Position numbers and translations under genes: made by a program. A stretch of DNA of 64,000 nt from an uncultured Alphaproteobacteria bacterium. Lineage in GTDB: Bacteria > Pseudomonadota > Alphaproteobacteria > RF32 > CAG-239. This document shows, one piece after another, positions 15,793-23,240 of the stretch; position 1 is the stretch's first letter; each line of letters starts with the position of its first letter. The stretch covers positions 46,389-110,388 of the forward strand of contig CAJTJB010000003.1 in assembly GCA_910576955.1 (NCBI GenBank), read 5' to 3'. The notes under the pieces were generated by a model that did not search any database, was not told where the DNA came from, and saw only the letters and a list, made by a program, of their open reading frames with translations.

Positions 15793-15833
15793 ATAAAAAA
15801 AATTAAATGAAACAATAATATTTAATTGCCGCC

Positions 15834-15861
15834 AGTATAAAAGGTGATTTTTTTTTGTCAA
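15834..15861 (-). promoter_or_regulatory. Promoter of the 14845 gene
   Basis: On the minus strand TTGACA (15861-15856), 16-base spacer, TATACT (15839-15834). Leader of about 35 bases, no Shine-Dalgarno. Confidence 0.82.
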
Positions 15862-15909
15862 GTGTTTTGTGGGTAAAAAAAGAAATTTGCGCCGGATGAT
15901 TTAAAAAAT

Positions 15910-16011
15910 GGGTCGTTTTTTTTGTACATTTTTTACATAAATTTCACAAGCCTAATAGCTTAATTTTACACATTTTTTAAATTTTGAAAAATTGCTTAAA
16001 AAAAACGACCC
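15910..16011. repeat. Palindrome-bounded intergenic element E1
   Basis: Inverted repeat GGGTCG-T8 (15910-15923) and A8-CGACCC (15998-16011) enclose 74 bases of A/T-rich DNA. Related elements are E2 (46602-46690) and E3 (62355-62453). The interior of E1 resembles that of E3: both contain CCTAATA, then TTTTACACA, and GCTT just before the A-run. Confidence 0.7.
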
Positions 16012-16041
16012 TTTTTTTTGAGCAGTTTTAGGATGTGAAAA

Positions 16042-17019
16042 ATGAAATTTTTATTGATGTTTTGTTCTTTGTTTATGATGTATGACGCCAAAGCCGCGTG
16101 TGAGTTTTCAACCGGAAATTCGCCGCTTCAGTTAAGTTATGGCGATTATATAATACCAAATCTGTCATTGCCGAATACGGAAAAGCCGTCTTTTATTTCT
16201 TATGCAGCAACTGAAAACAACGCCCTTGAAAGTGATAAAACCATAAATGCGGAACCATCGTCTTTATGGAATCAACACCCGTTTTTCATTCGTTGGTCAT
16301 ACCAAGCAGAAAGTTTAACCGGTTACATTGAGTTATCTGCTCCGGTAATAATGTTGACATCAGCAACAGGTGGTTGTGTTATAAGAGCAAAACCTGTTTT
16401 ATCTGTGAGTACAATATCATTAAACGGGGGAGGGTATTATGCGGAATATGGACCATTTTATGTGGGGATGGAGGTAAATATTCCTGCTGGATGCACGGCA
16501 GGAACATACACCGGAAGCCTTGTAATAGAAGGCTATTTTAAATCGCCCGAGGCGTGTCCGCAAGGGGCAACGGCAACATCAACTTCCGTTCCCGTAAATT
16601 TAATGATAACATCGGCTAAAGGCGGAACTCTCGGCATAACCGAAGTTCAGCCGATGAATTTCGGCGCGTTCTTTTCACCATCGGCAACCGGAACGGTGAC
16701 ACTGCCTGCCGACAGTGCCTCCCCGCAATATTCGGGTATTCAATATTATGATAAATCTACCGTAAAACCCGGAATGATGAAGATTTTCGGATATGAAAAT
16801 GCCGCATATGCGTTAAGCATCGATTCTCCCGAGATACAACTTTATAATACCGCCACACCCTCTCAAACGTTAAGCCTGAAAAATCTGCATTTATCGGAAA
16901 GCGAGGGCGTACTGGGGGCAGGCGGAAACATAGTCAATGTCGGCGGAACATTATATGTGCCGGCAAATGCCCCTGCCGGCGAATATGAGGGAACATATAC
17001 AATTATGTTGAGATATTGA
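16042..17019 (+). CDS. Secreted DUF4402-like protein
   Basis: 325 residues with a signal peptide (MKFLLMFCSLFMMYDAKAAC; cleavage after AKA likely). Two beta-rich halves. The first, to about 190, has paired Cys (near 20, 117, 151 and 170). The second begins at GGTLGITEVQPMNFGAFFSPSATGTVTLP and ends in VPANAPAGEYEGTYTIMLRY, the pattern of DUF4402 proteins: pilin- or adhesin-like Ig-fold exported proteins often found in clusters in proteobacteria. The ribosome site is TTAGGATG 10 bases before ATG 16042. Upstream lies element E1. Probably extracellular or periplasmic; precise job unknown. A bidirectional hairpin follows. Confidence 0.72.
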   Translation: MKFLLMFCSLFMMYDAKAACEFSTGNSPLQLSYGDYIIPNLSLPNTEKPSFISYAATENNALESDKTINAEPSSLWNQHPFFIRWSYQAESLTGYIELSAPVIMLTSATGGCVIRAKPVLSVSTISLNGGGYYAEYGPFYVGMEVNIPAGCTAGTYTGSLVIEGYFKSPEACPQGATATSTSVPVNLMITSAKGGTLGITEVQPMNFGAFFSPSATGTVTLPADSASPQYSGIQYYDKSTVKPGMMKIFGYENAAYALSIDSPEIQLYNTATPSQTLSLKNLHLSESEGVLGAGGNIVNVGGTLYVPANAPAGEYEGTYTIMLRY

Positions 17020-17063
17020 TTTATAATCGGCAGATAATTTTAAGAAGTTAAATTTGCGCATAA

Positions 17064-17091
17064 CAAAAAGAGCGGGGCAAAACCCCGCTCT
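17064..17091 (-). terminator. Terminator between the 16042 gene and rpsD
   Basis: AGAGCGGGG (17069-17077) pairs with CCCCGCTCT (17083-17091). On the minus strand T5 follows, so it mainly ends rpsD; it may also stop the convergent gene. Confidence 0.88.
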
Positions 17092-17115
17092 GTAAATTGC
17101 TTTTCCGAAAGCTTA

Positions 17116-17730
17116 TTATCTGGAGTAGAACTCGATAACGAGGTTCGGTTCCATCTGTGCCGCATAAGGAACATCATCAAACTTCGGAATGAAAGTGTAT
17201 TTTGCAGTCAGCTTGCCGGCATCAACTTCCAAATAAGCAGGGAAGTCACGGGTTTGAGATTGGATAGCAGACAATACAACTGCCAACTGTTTAGATTTCT
17301 CACGAACTTCGATAACATCACCAGCTTTAACAACATAAGAAGGAATGTTTACTTTTTTGCCGTTAACGGTAACGTGACCGTGGTTCACAAACTGGCGAGC
17401 CGCAAATACGGTCGGAACAAATTTAGCTTTGTAAACCAAGTTATCCAAACGGGACTCGAGCAAACCGATTAAGTTTTCAGCAGCGTCGCCTCTTCTGCGG
17501 ATAGCTTCTTCATAGTATTTATGGAACTGCTTTTCGCTGATGTTGCCATAATAAACTTTTAATCTTTGTTTAGCATACAATTGCTCGCCGTAGTCAGTGG
17601 TCTTTTTTCTTCTCTGACCGTGTTGTCCCGGAGCATAATTTCTTTTCAAAATCGGGCTGTTCGGGTCGCCCCAGAGGTTCTGACCGTAACGGCGGCTGTT
17701 TTTCTTTTTAGCATTAACAATACTTTTCAT
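17116..17730 (-). CDS. rpsD: 30S ribosomal protein S4
   Basis: 204 residues. KKKNSRRYGQNLWGDPNSPILKRNYAPGQHGQRRKK is the usual S4 N-terminal region, and RRRGDAAENLIGLLESRLDNLVYKAKFVPTVFAARQFVNHGHVTVNGKKVNIPSYVVKAGDVI is the S4 RNA-binding domain. It nucleates assembly of the 30S body on 16S rRNA. The zinc-type Cys motif is absent, as in other alphaproteobacteria. It stands alone rather than in the alpha operon with rpoA. The ribosome site AAAGGATTGT lies before ATG 17730, and a leader of about 135 nucleotides precedes it. Confidence 0.97.
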   Translation of the reverse strand: MKSIVNAKKKNSRRYGQNLWGDPNSPILKRNYAPGQHGQRRKKTTDYGEQLYAKQRLKVYYGNISEKQFHKYYEEAIRRRGDAAENLIGLLESRLDNLVYKAKFVPTVFAARQFVNHGHVTVNGKKVNIPSYVVKAGDVIEVREKSKQLAVVLSAIQSQTRDFPAYLEVDAGKLTAKYTFIPKFDDVPYAAQMEPNLVIEFYSR

Positions 17731-17900
17731 TTATACAATCCTTTTATAGGTTAATTCATATTATTGTCCCGATAGTTTTGTCGTTAAAGCAATTAAAATC
17801 CGGCAGCATCGCCGATAAAAACCGCCCGCGCAAACGGAGCATTTCCTGCTCTCTTTCTCGGAAGTAGCCCGAAAATACCTCAATTATTTTTATTTTGCAA
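17731..17900 (-). promoter_or_regulatory. rpsD promoter and long GC-rich leader
   Basis: Minus strand: TTGCAA (17900-17895), 17-base spacer, TATTTT (17877-17872). The transcript would begin near 17865 and run about 135 nucleotides before rpsD. The leader is GC-rich in an A/T-rich setting and can form GAGCA-GGAAA-TGCTC and other hairpins. S4 represses its own operon in other bacteria, so autoregulation is possible but not shown. Bases 17901-18000 on the other side hold the start region of the ankyrin gene with GGGAG before its ATG. Confidence 0.5.
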
Positions 17901-18000
17901 GCATTTTTTTCACAATTCTGCTTATTTTTTATCCGAATTTATAAAAAATTAATATTGCCGCTGTAAATTCTTAAAAAATAGCACTATCAGGGAGAACAAA

Positions 18001-18840
18001 ATGTTTGAAACAGTATTGTTAAACGGTGCGGCATTAGGCTCGTATGTCTTTGTGGCAGCAGAAATTGCCGTAGCAGCGTATGTGGGGTATAAGGTCATCA
18101 AAAAAGCCCGAAAAGTTATCGGCAATATCAAAATGCGCCAAAAAATCAAAGACGGCAAGCTTGATATGAAGCAGGTTGACGAACAAGGGCGCACGCTGCT
18201 GATGAACGCAAAAACGCCAAAGCAGGTTGAAATGCTGCTCCAACAGGGGATAGACGTTAAAGCCCGAGATGCAAACGGCAAAACAGCGCTGATGTATGCC
18301 GCCGAACGCGGCGATAAAAAGTCCGTGCAGTTGTTGTTAAAGTCCAGTGCGGAAATTAACGCGGTTGACGCCAACGGCAACTCCGCTCTGCATTATGCCG
18401 CCGCCCAAGGAAACACCAAAACGCTGGAAAGCCTTGTAGACGCCGGTGCCAATGTGAACGCGCAAAATAACAGCGGCAAAACGGCATTGATGTTTGTTGC
18501 GGGCAGAAACTATTTTGTTGCAGCAAGTCAGGAGAACGCTATTGATTTATTATTAAATGCGGACGCCGATACGGCATTGGTGGATAAGAGCGGCAAAAAG
18601 GCAGCAGACTGTTATAATGCCGAAAACTGTGACAACGGGCAGAAATACCTTAAAAAGTTATCGGCAACCAAAGAAGATATGCTGCGCGAAAAAACAAAGA
18701 AAACGATGTCATTGCAAAGCAAAAAAAGCCGGCAACGCACGGAAAGCATCGCAAAGCCCGCCGAGCAAGCAGCACAAAGCCAGCAACAGCCGGCTCGAAA
18801 AAGCGGGAAAACATCAATAAAAGCAAACGAGGGGCGCTAA
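18001..18840 (+). CDS. Membrane-anchored ankyrin-repeat protein
   Basis: 279 residues. A single hydrophobic helix near residues 10-35 (GAALGSYVFVAAEIAVAAYVGY) followed by lysines anchors the protein, probably with its C-terminal bulk in the cytoplasm. Four ankyrin repeats follow from about 60 to 205, the clearest being DANGKTALMYAAERGDKKSVQLLL, DANGNSALHYAAAQGNTKTLESLV and NSGKTALMFVAG. The last 60 residues are basic and Gln/Ser-rich, likely disordered. Ankyrin proteins bind other proteins and are common in host-associated bacteria. ATG 18001 has GGGAG upstream. The stop codon lies in the loop of its terminator. Confidence 0.85.
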   Translation: MFETVLLNGAALGSYVFVAAEIAVAAYVGYKVIKKARKVIGNIKMRQKIKDGKLDMKQVDEQGRTLLMNAKTPKQVEMLLQQGIDVKARDANGKTALMYAAERGDKKSVQLLLKSSAEINAVDANGNSALHYAAAQGNTKTLESLVDAGANVNAQNNSGKTALMFVAGRNYFVAASQENAIDLLLNADADTALVDKSGKKAADCYNAENCDNGQKYLKKLSATKEDMLREKTKKTMSLQSKKSRQRTESIAKPAEQAAQSQQQPARKSGKTSIKANEGR

Positions 18841-18853
18841 CGCCCCTTTATTT
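18828..18853 (+). terminator. Terminator overlapping the ankyrin gene stop
   Basis: AGGGGCG and CGCCCCT pair around the loop CTAA, which contains the TAA stop codon; a T-rich stretch follows. Confidence 0.82.
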
Positions 18854-18879
18854 ATCCCAACAAGTTGGGCGTCATTCCC

Positions 18880-19050
18880 CCCACTCTTTAAACGTCATCC
18901 CAAAAAAACAAAGCCTGCGCGTAGCGGTACACCCTTTCCTCCCGCCGCAGCTAAAGTATTGCAGGTGCCTCTGACACAGAAGCCGCTACTTGCGCGTAGC
19001 GGTACACCCCCTCAACCCGCCGCAGCCCAAAGTAAAACCCAACAAGTTGG
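18880..19050. repeat. R2 repeat, two copies
   Basis: Two copies of the unit gcgcgtagcggtacaccc...cccgccgcagc (near 18917 and 18990) with accompanying pieces gcaggtgcctctgacac and caacaagttgggc. The same parts recur at 23120-23160, 38949-39200, 49500-49560 and 57560-57625. Confidence 0.75.
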
Positions 19051-19051
19051 G

Positions 19052-19798
19052 CTAGTAGAAGTTTTTGGCGATTTTTGCGAAAATGGGTTCGTTGAGGTCT
19101 TGCAGTTTGCCGTCTTGCAAGCGCAATTGGCGACTCATACGGGCGGCAAGCTCCATATTGTGCGTGGCAATCAGCGCGGCAAGTCCGGTTTCTTTAATAA
19201 TCCCGAGCAGAGCGGCAAAAACGTCTTCGGCGGTGTTCGGATCAAGGTTTCCGGTCGGTTCGTCCGCAAGCAAAAGCTTCGGCGAGTTGGCAAGGGCACG
19301 AGCAATCGCCACACGTTGTTGTTCGCCGCCGGACATTTCTGCCGGACGGTGTTTAAGGCGATGGGAGAGCTTAAGCTTGTCTAAAAGGAACGCAGCCCGC
19401 TCTTCGGCAACCGAGGCGCTTTGCCCGGCAATCAGCATCGGCAGCATCACGTTTTCGAGCGCGTTAAAATCGCCCAAAAGATTGTGATATTGGTAAACAA
19501 AGCCGATATAATCGCGCCGCAGCCCGGTTCTGGTTTCGTCACTGACCTTGCTGATATCTTTGCCGTTAATGCAAATCTGCCCCGAAGTGGGTTTATCCAA
19601 AAGCCCCGCAACCTGCAAAAGCGTAGACTTGCCCGAGCCGGACTGTCCGACCAGAGCGGTCACTTCGCCGGGGCGGATATTGAGGTCAATTCCTTGCAAA
19701 ACCTCAAGATTTTGCTTGCCTTGCCGATAGCTTTTCGTAACGTTAGCAAGCGTTAAAACACAGTTTTCGTTTTCTGCCGTTGTTGTTTTGTTATTCAT
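19052..19798 (-). CDS. lolD: Lipoprotein-releasing system ATP-binding protein LolD
   Basis: 248 residues from ATG 19798, which overlaps the end of the permease gene by 8 bases; the frame extends further upstream but those codons lie in lolC/E. Walker A GQSGSGKST near 55, Q-loop YQYHNLL, ABC signature MSGGEQQRVAIARAL, Walker B LLLADEPTGNLD, and the switch His in IATHNMELA. The motif VYQYHNLLGDFNALENVMLPML is characteristic of LolD/MacB-type ATPases. With LolC/E it extracts outer-membrane lipoproteins from the inner membrane and hands them to LolA. Several lipoproteins are coded in the window. Confidence 0.93.
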   Translation of the reverse strand: MNNKTTTAENENCVLTLANVTKSYRQGKQNLEVLQGIDLNIRPGEVTALVGQSGSGKSTLLQVAGLLDKPTSGQICINGKDISKVSDETRTGLRRDYIGFVYQYHNLLGDFNALENVMLPMLIAGQSASVAEERAAFLLDKLKLSHRLKHRPAEMSGGEQQRVAIARALANSPKLLLADEPTGNLDPNTAEDVFAALLGIIKETGLAALIATHNMELAARMSRQLRLQDGKLQDLNEPIFAKIAKNFY

Positions 19799-21047
19799 AG
19801 CGCAAAGCCTCCACAGGGTCCATTTTAGCTGCCCGATAAGCCGGATACAGAGTTGCAAGGAACGATAAGCCGAGTGACAAAAGCGTTACCGAAACAACAA
19901 CCGGCATCTCGACTTTTGCCGGCAGCTGCGAGAGGAAATAAATCTCGGCGGCAAACAAGTCCCGTCCGGCGATAGATTGCAAAAATTGGCGGATATTTTC
20001 GATATTGTCGCAAAACAAAAGACCGAGCAACACGCCCAAAAATGTGCCGACCGCGCCGATAAACGCTCCGTCCAAAAAGAAAATGCGCATAATCATCCCT
20101 TTGGTTGCCCCCATCGTCCGCAAAACGGCAATGTCGCGCCCTTTGTCTTTAACGAGCATAATAAGCCCGGTAATGATGTTAAACGCCGCCACCAAAATAA
20201 TCAGCGTCAAAACGATAAACATCACGTTGCGCTCTACATCAACCGCGTTGAAAAAGGCGGAGTTTGTCTGCCGGTAATCATACACATACGCGCGGTTGCC
20301 CGAGCTGGCGATGGCAGTGCTGATGAGCTGGCGTGCATAGTCAACATCGGCGTCGTCGCGCAGGGTGACATCAATGCCGGTCACACCGTTGCCGAGCGAA
20401 AAGAACTTCTGCGCTGCCTCAAGCGGCATAAAGATAAAGTTTGCGTCATATTCATACATCCCGAAGTCAAATGTTCCCGCTACGAGATAGCTCTTCATCC
20501 GCGGCACCGTGCCAAACATCGTGATTTTGCCGTTTGGAGAGAGCAGGGTGATTTCATCGCCCTCGGTCACGCCGAGTTTGTTGGCAAGTTTAGAGCCGAG
20601 CACAACCGCATCCCCCTCAAAAAGATGCATATCAAAGTCTTTAAATCCGTCGCGCAGCACTTGTTTTTTTTGTATGTCATTGCCGTTAATTCCGCGCACC
20701 ATCACGCCCTCGGCGCTGTTGCCCGCGGTTGCCAGCAGCTGCTTTTCAATCATCGGAATAGCAATATTCACCCCCGGAACGTTGGCCTCGAGCATTTTCA
20801 CCGCCTCGGGATAGTTGTCAAACGGCGTGTTGCGCACGGCGGCGATGCTGATATGCCCGTTAATGCCGAGAATACGGTTTAAGAGTTCGGCTTTAAAACC
20901 GTTCATCACCGAGGTTACAATAATCAGCGTTGCCACGCCGAGCGCAATGCCGATAAACGCAAACGAGGTAATAACCGAGATAAACCCTTCTTTTCTTTTG
21001 GCGCGCAGATATCTTCCCGCCGCCATTCTTTCAAACTTTGAAAACAT
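19791..21047 (-). CDS. lolC: Lipoprotein-releasing system permease LolC/LolE
   Basis: 418 residues from ATG 21047 (MFSKFERMAAGRYLRAKRKEGFISVITSFAFIGIALGVATLIIVTSVMNGF), preceded by CAGGAG; codons further upstream are not supported by a ribosome site. One N-terminal membrane helix, a large periplasmic domain (about 55-270) and three C-terminal helices of the FtsX fold (IVLTLIILVAAFNIITGLIMLVKDKGRDIAVLRTMGA, the classic signature). Only one permease gene is present here, as in most alphaproteobacteria, where one LolC/E-type (LolF-like) protein forms a homodimer. The C- versus E-type call is arbitrary. Confidence 0.92.
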   Translation of the reverse strand: MFSKFERMAAGRYLRAKRKEGFISVITSFAFIGIALGVATLIIVTSVMNGFKAELLNRILGINGHISIAAVRNTPFDNYPEAVKMLEANVPGVNIAIPMIEKQLLATAGNSAEGVMVRGINGNDIQKKQVLRDGFKDFDMHLFEGDAVVLGSKLANKLGVTEGDEITLLSPNGKITMFGTVPRMKSYLVAGTFDFGMYEYDANFIFMPLEAAQKFFSLGNGVTGIDVTLRDDADVDYARQLISTAIASSGNRAYVYDYRQTNSAFFNAVDVERNVMFIVLTLIILVAAFNIITGLIMLVKDKGRDIAVLRTMGATKGMIMRIFFLDGAFIGAVGTFLGVLLGLLFCDNIENIRQFLQSIAGRDLFAAEIYFLSQLPAKVEMPVVVSVTLLSLGLSFLATLYPAYRAAKMDPVEALRYE

Positions 21048-21132
21048 CTTAATACTCCTGTTGCCCTCAACCATACAAAAGCCCGTCGGAACTTTCAACC
21101 CCGAACCCCAAACAACCCACAAAAAATCTGTT

Positions 21133-21618
21133 TTATTTTAACAGCGCCTCAAACCACATCTGCCGCCGTTTATCAAGCGGAATAGAGGCGTTGGCGGGGC
21201 TGGTGGAGGGCAAAACCGCATAGTCAAACGCTTCAAGCAAATCGCCGTGAAAGCGCTTAAACAGTTGGAACGCCTTTTGCCCGTTAAAGAGCAGACGCTT
21301 AATCTGCGGATATTTTTTAAATAATGTCCTAAAATCGTTCGGTATGGCATTTTTGATGTTGGTGTCGAGGCTGCCGTCACGCACACAGCTTTTTGCTGCG
21401 TCCCATAGTCCGAAACCGTGTGTTGTCAAAAGCGCAATTTTTGCGGCAAAATCCGGCGCGTTATAGTCTTTGCCAAACGCCTCAAACACAAATCTCCAAA
21501 ATAAATTATGCTTATGGGCATAATATTCGCCCGCCGCCAACGATGCCACCCCCGGCATAGAGCCGATAATCAGCGTTGTCGTGGTTTCGTCTGCGATATA
21601 ATCAAAACTTTGCGGCAA
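21133..21618 (-). CDS. DNA-deoxyinosine (hypoxanthine-DNA) glycosylase
   Basis: 161 residues from a TTG at 21618 that has GGAGG 7 bases upstream; a longer frame to 21693 exists but is less likely. The Ser-Met-Pro-Gly motif of the UDG-superfamily active site is in LIIGSMPGVASLAAGEYYAHKHNLFWRFV, followed by GFGLWDAAKSCVRDGSLDTNI and the C-terminal VLPSTSPANAS. This arrangement fits the family-6 glycosylases (Mug/UDG fold) that remove deaminated adenine (hypoxanthine) from DNA. It is a base-excision repair enzyme in the cytoplasm. The start is 172 bases from the lol gene start on its other side. Confidence 0.83.
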   Translation of the reverse strand: MPQSFDYIADETTTTLIIGSMPGVASLAAGEYYAHKHNLFWRFVFEAFGKDYNAPDFAAKIALLTTHGFGLWDAAKSCVRDGSLDTNIKNAIPNDFRTLFKKYPQIKRLLFNGQKAFQLFKRFHGDLLEAFDYAVLPSTSPANASIPLDKRRQMWFEALLK

Positions 21619-21691
21619 AATAAATCCTCCGTTTTTGTCAAAGCATATCCGTTCAGCATATTTTCGCAAGCACCGCGCGACATTTTCGCAC

Positions 21692-21731
21692 AAAAAAAGA
21701 GCCGCCCTTTCATAAAAAAGGGGAGCTCTTG
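21692..21731 (-). terminator. Terminator for the 21763 gene
   Basis: Minus strand: AAGAGC-TC-CCCTTT pairs with AAAGGG-CG-GCTCTT, followed by T7. Confidence 0.85.
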
Positions 21732-21762
21732 CTTGTCATTCGGAAAGAAAGCCTTTTAAGGG

Positions 21763-22896
21763 CTATTTGCTGTTCTTTTTCTCGTTAATAAAATCGCTGA
21801 CAGGGCGATAATATGTATTAAGCGAGGCTTTCAAAATCTGTTTGCGGTGTCCATTTCCGTTAATGCAATCTGCCAGCAACTGGAAATATTGAGACAAATC
21901 TTTCGATATGTCTTCAAATTCATTATAGCCCGAAGTTATTTCGTCTATGGTATCAACAGCAGCCTGCCGCACTTCATCAACAGACATTCTTGTATCAAAC
22001 ACGAGGTCGCATTCGTTAAGGCGAAAGTGCAGGAAATGTCCGGCAAACACCTGCGGACGAACCGGACAATAGGCCAAAACCTGTCTTCCGTCTTCGGCAT
22101 AAAGCCCGCCGTCTTTAAGGAAAAGCTTGCCGTCTGCGCAGTAAATGGGTTTATTGTTCCCATCCACAACCGAACCGTCTGCTGTGTCATACAGCGTGTT
22201 GCGCATTAAGCAGAAATACCCGTCAATCACTTTCATCTCAAAGCTTGCCTGCAAAAGGCATTCCATCTGGGCGTTATAGAGATAACGCACGCCTTGGGCG
22301 CAGATAATGAAACTGCCATTGCCGCAAAAGAGAATCCTCTCTGCCTGTTTTGCCGGAGTGATACTTTCCATCTCTGCGTCATACAAATCAGCTATGCCCG
22401 TTCCGTAATGCTTGACCGCCACAAGTCCGTTGATGTTTTGTTCAACATTAAGAATTTGTGACTCTTTGCCCAGCAAAACCGGCTCTTTTGTGTCGGTAAT
22501 ATCAGCCAGATAGCAGTTGCCGCCGTCCACAAACACATACGCCGAAACTTCTCCCCACCATTTAACACGGCGGGCGTGCTGGGCAAAAAACTTGCCGTCC
22601 GGCGCATAGATTTCGATATATCCGTTGTCTTTGGCAGCAGCCATATAGCCGTTGGCAAAAACGTGAAACGTCAGATACGGCAGCTCGGCAACCTGAAGCC
22701 GGTTGATAAAGCAACGCGACAGGCTGTCATAAATGGCAAAGGCGCGCCACATAGGGGTATATACCTTGAAAAAGCCGTTATTGAAGAAAGCAATTTGATG
22801 TTCTGCAAAGCGCTTCTCTCCGAAAAACTTCCAGTAGTTCTTCATCTGCTCGGCAGATAAAGCAACATTCGTTTCCGAAACACATAATGTACTCAT
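21763..22896 (-). CDS. NYW-family hypothetical protein (WG-like repeats), copy 3
   Basis: 377 residues. After an N-terminal extension of 17 residues comes MKNYWKFFGEKRFAEHQIAFFNNGFFKVY, the same N-terminal motif as in the proteins at 13698 and 14845. Beta repeats follow with turns such as FANGYMAAAKDNGYIEIY, CGNGSFIICAQG and CADGKLFLKDGGLY, ending near 290. The C-terminal 85 residues are helical and charged and are not found in the other two copies. ATG 22896 fits the usual 36-base distance from its promoter, so I prefer it to the ATG at 22845. No signal peptide; function unknown. Confidence 0.63.
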   Translation of the reverse strand: MSTLCVSETNVALSAEQMKNYWKFFGEKRFAEHQIAFFNNGFFKVYTPMWRAFAIYDSLSRCFINRLQVAELPYLTFHVFANGYMAAAKDNGYIEIYAPDGKFFAQHARRVKWWGEVSAYVFVDGGNCYLADITDTKEPVLLGKESQILNVEQNINGLVAVKHYGTGIADLYDAEMESITPAKQAERILFCGNGSFIICAQGVRYLYNAQMECLLQASFEMKVIDGYFCLMRNTLYDTADGSVVDGNNKPIYCADGKLFLKDGGLYAEDGRQVLAYCPVRPQVFAGHFLHFRLNECDLVFDTRMSVDEVRQAAVDTIDEITSGYNEFEDISKDLSQYFQLLADCINGNGHRKQILKASLNTYYRPVSDFINEKKNSK

Positions 22897-22938
22897 AACA
22901 ATATATTTTAGTGTGAATAATAATATTTAAGCATCGCG

Positions 22939-22968
22939 ATAATAGGCACATATAAAAGCGAATGTCAA
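22939..22968 (-). promoter_or_regulatory. Promoter of the 21763 gene
   Basis: Minus strand: TTGACA (22968-22963), 18-base spacer, TATTAT (22944-22939). Leader of about 36 bases, A/T-rich, no Shine-Dalgarno. Confidence 0.78.
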
Positions 22969-23165
22969 TCTTTCTTTTCCACCATTCCGGATTTGCAATG
23001 CAAGTCCTCGCACTTTCCCTTTGGCGTCTTCCCTCGGCTGGAATTTTCAGCTGTTAAAGGATTTGGTATCGTTATGTTCGGCGCTATGACTTTAGAAAAA
23101 CAGACTGTTGGTTGAAAAAACTCCCCCCGCAGCTAAAGTATCCCCAACAAGTTGGGCATTGCCAC
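22969..23165. other. Intergenic stretch with a partial R2 repeat
   Basis: The 344-base gap between the 21763 and 23241 genes holds the promoter at 22939, then about 120 bases in which I see no gene or signal, then an R2 fragment (ccccgcagctaaagtatccccaacaagttgggc, 23123-23158). Confidence 0.6.
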
Positions 23166-23198
23166 AAAAAAAGAGGATGTTTCACAACATCCTCTTTC
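23166..23198 (-). terminator. Terminator for the 23241 gene
   Basis: Minus strand: AAAGAGGATGTTG pairs with AACATCCTCTTT, followed by T7. Confidence 0.88.
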
Positions 23199-23240
23199 AA
23201 TTAACATAAAAGTAAACACCTTTTGGCTAAAAAAACTGTC

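Noticed and set aside
15910..16011. E elements as insertion sequences or miniature transposons
   Set aside because: The outer ends differ between copies, and I could see no flanking direct duplication and no transposase. A transposon should have constant ends, so I report them only as elements of unknown nature.
19977..20882. 301-codon plus-strand frame opposite the Lol permease gene
   Set aside because: It lies wholly inside lolC/E and is rich in His, Arg and Asn, as expected for an antisense reading of a membrane protein.
21619..21693. Longer N-terminus for the DNA glycosylase
   Set aside because: The extra 25 codons have no ribosome site and no family similarity, whereas TTG 21618 has GGAGG at the right distance and gives the usual length.
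22975..23120. tRNA or small RNA in the gap between the 21763 and 23241 genes
   Set aside because: No acceptor, D- or T-loop pattern (GGTTCGAATCC) and no terminator on either strand was found there.
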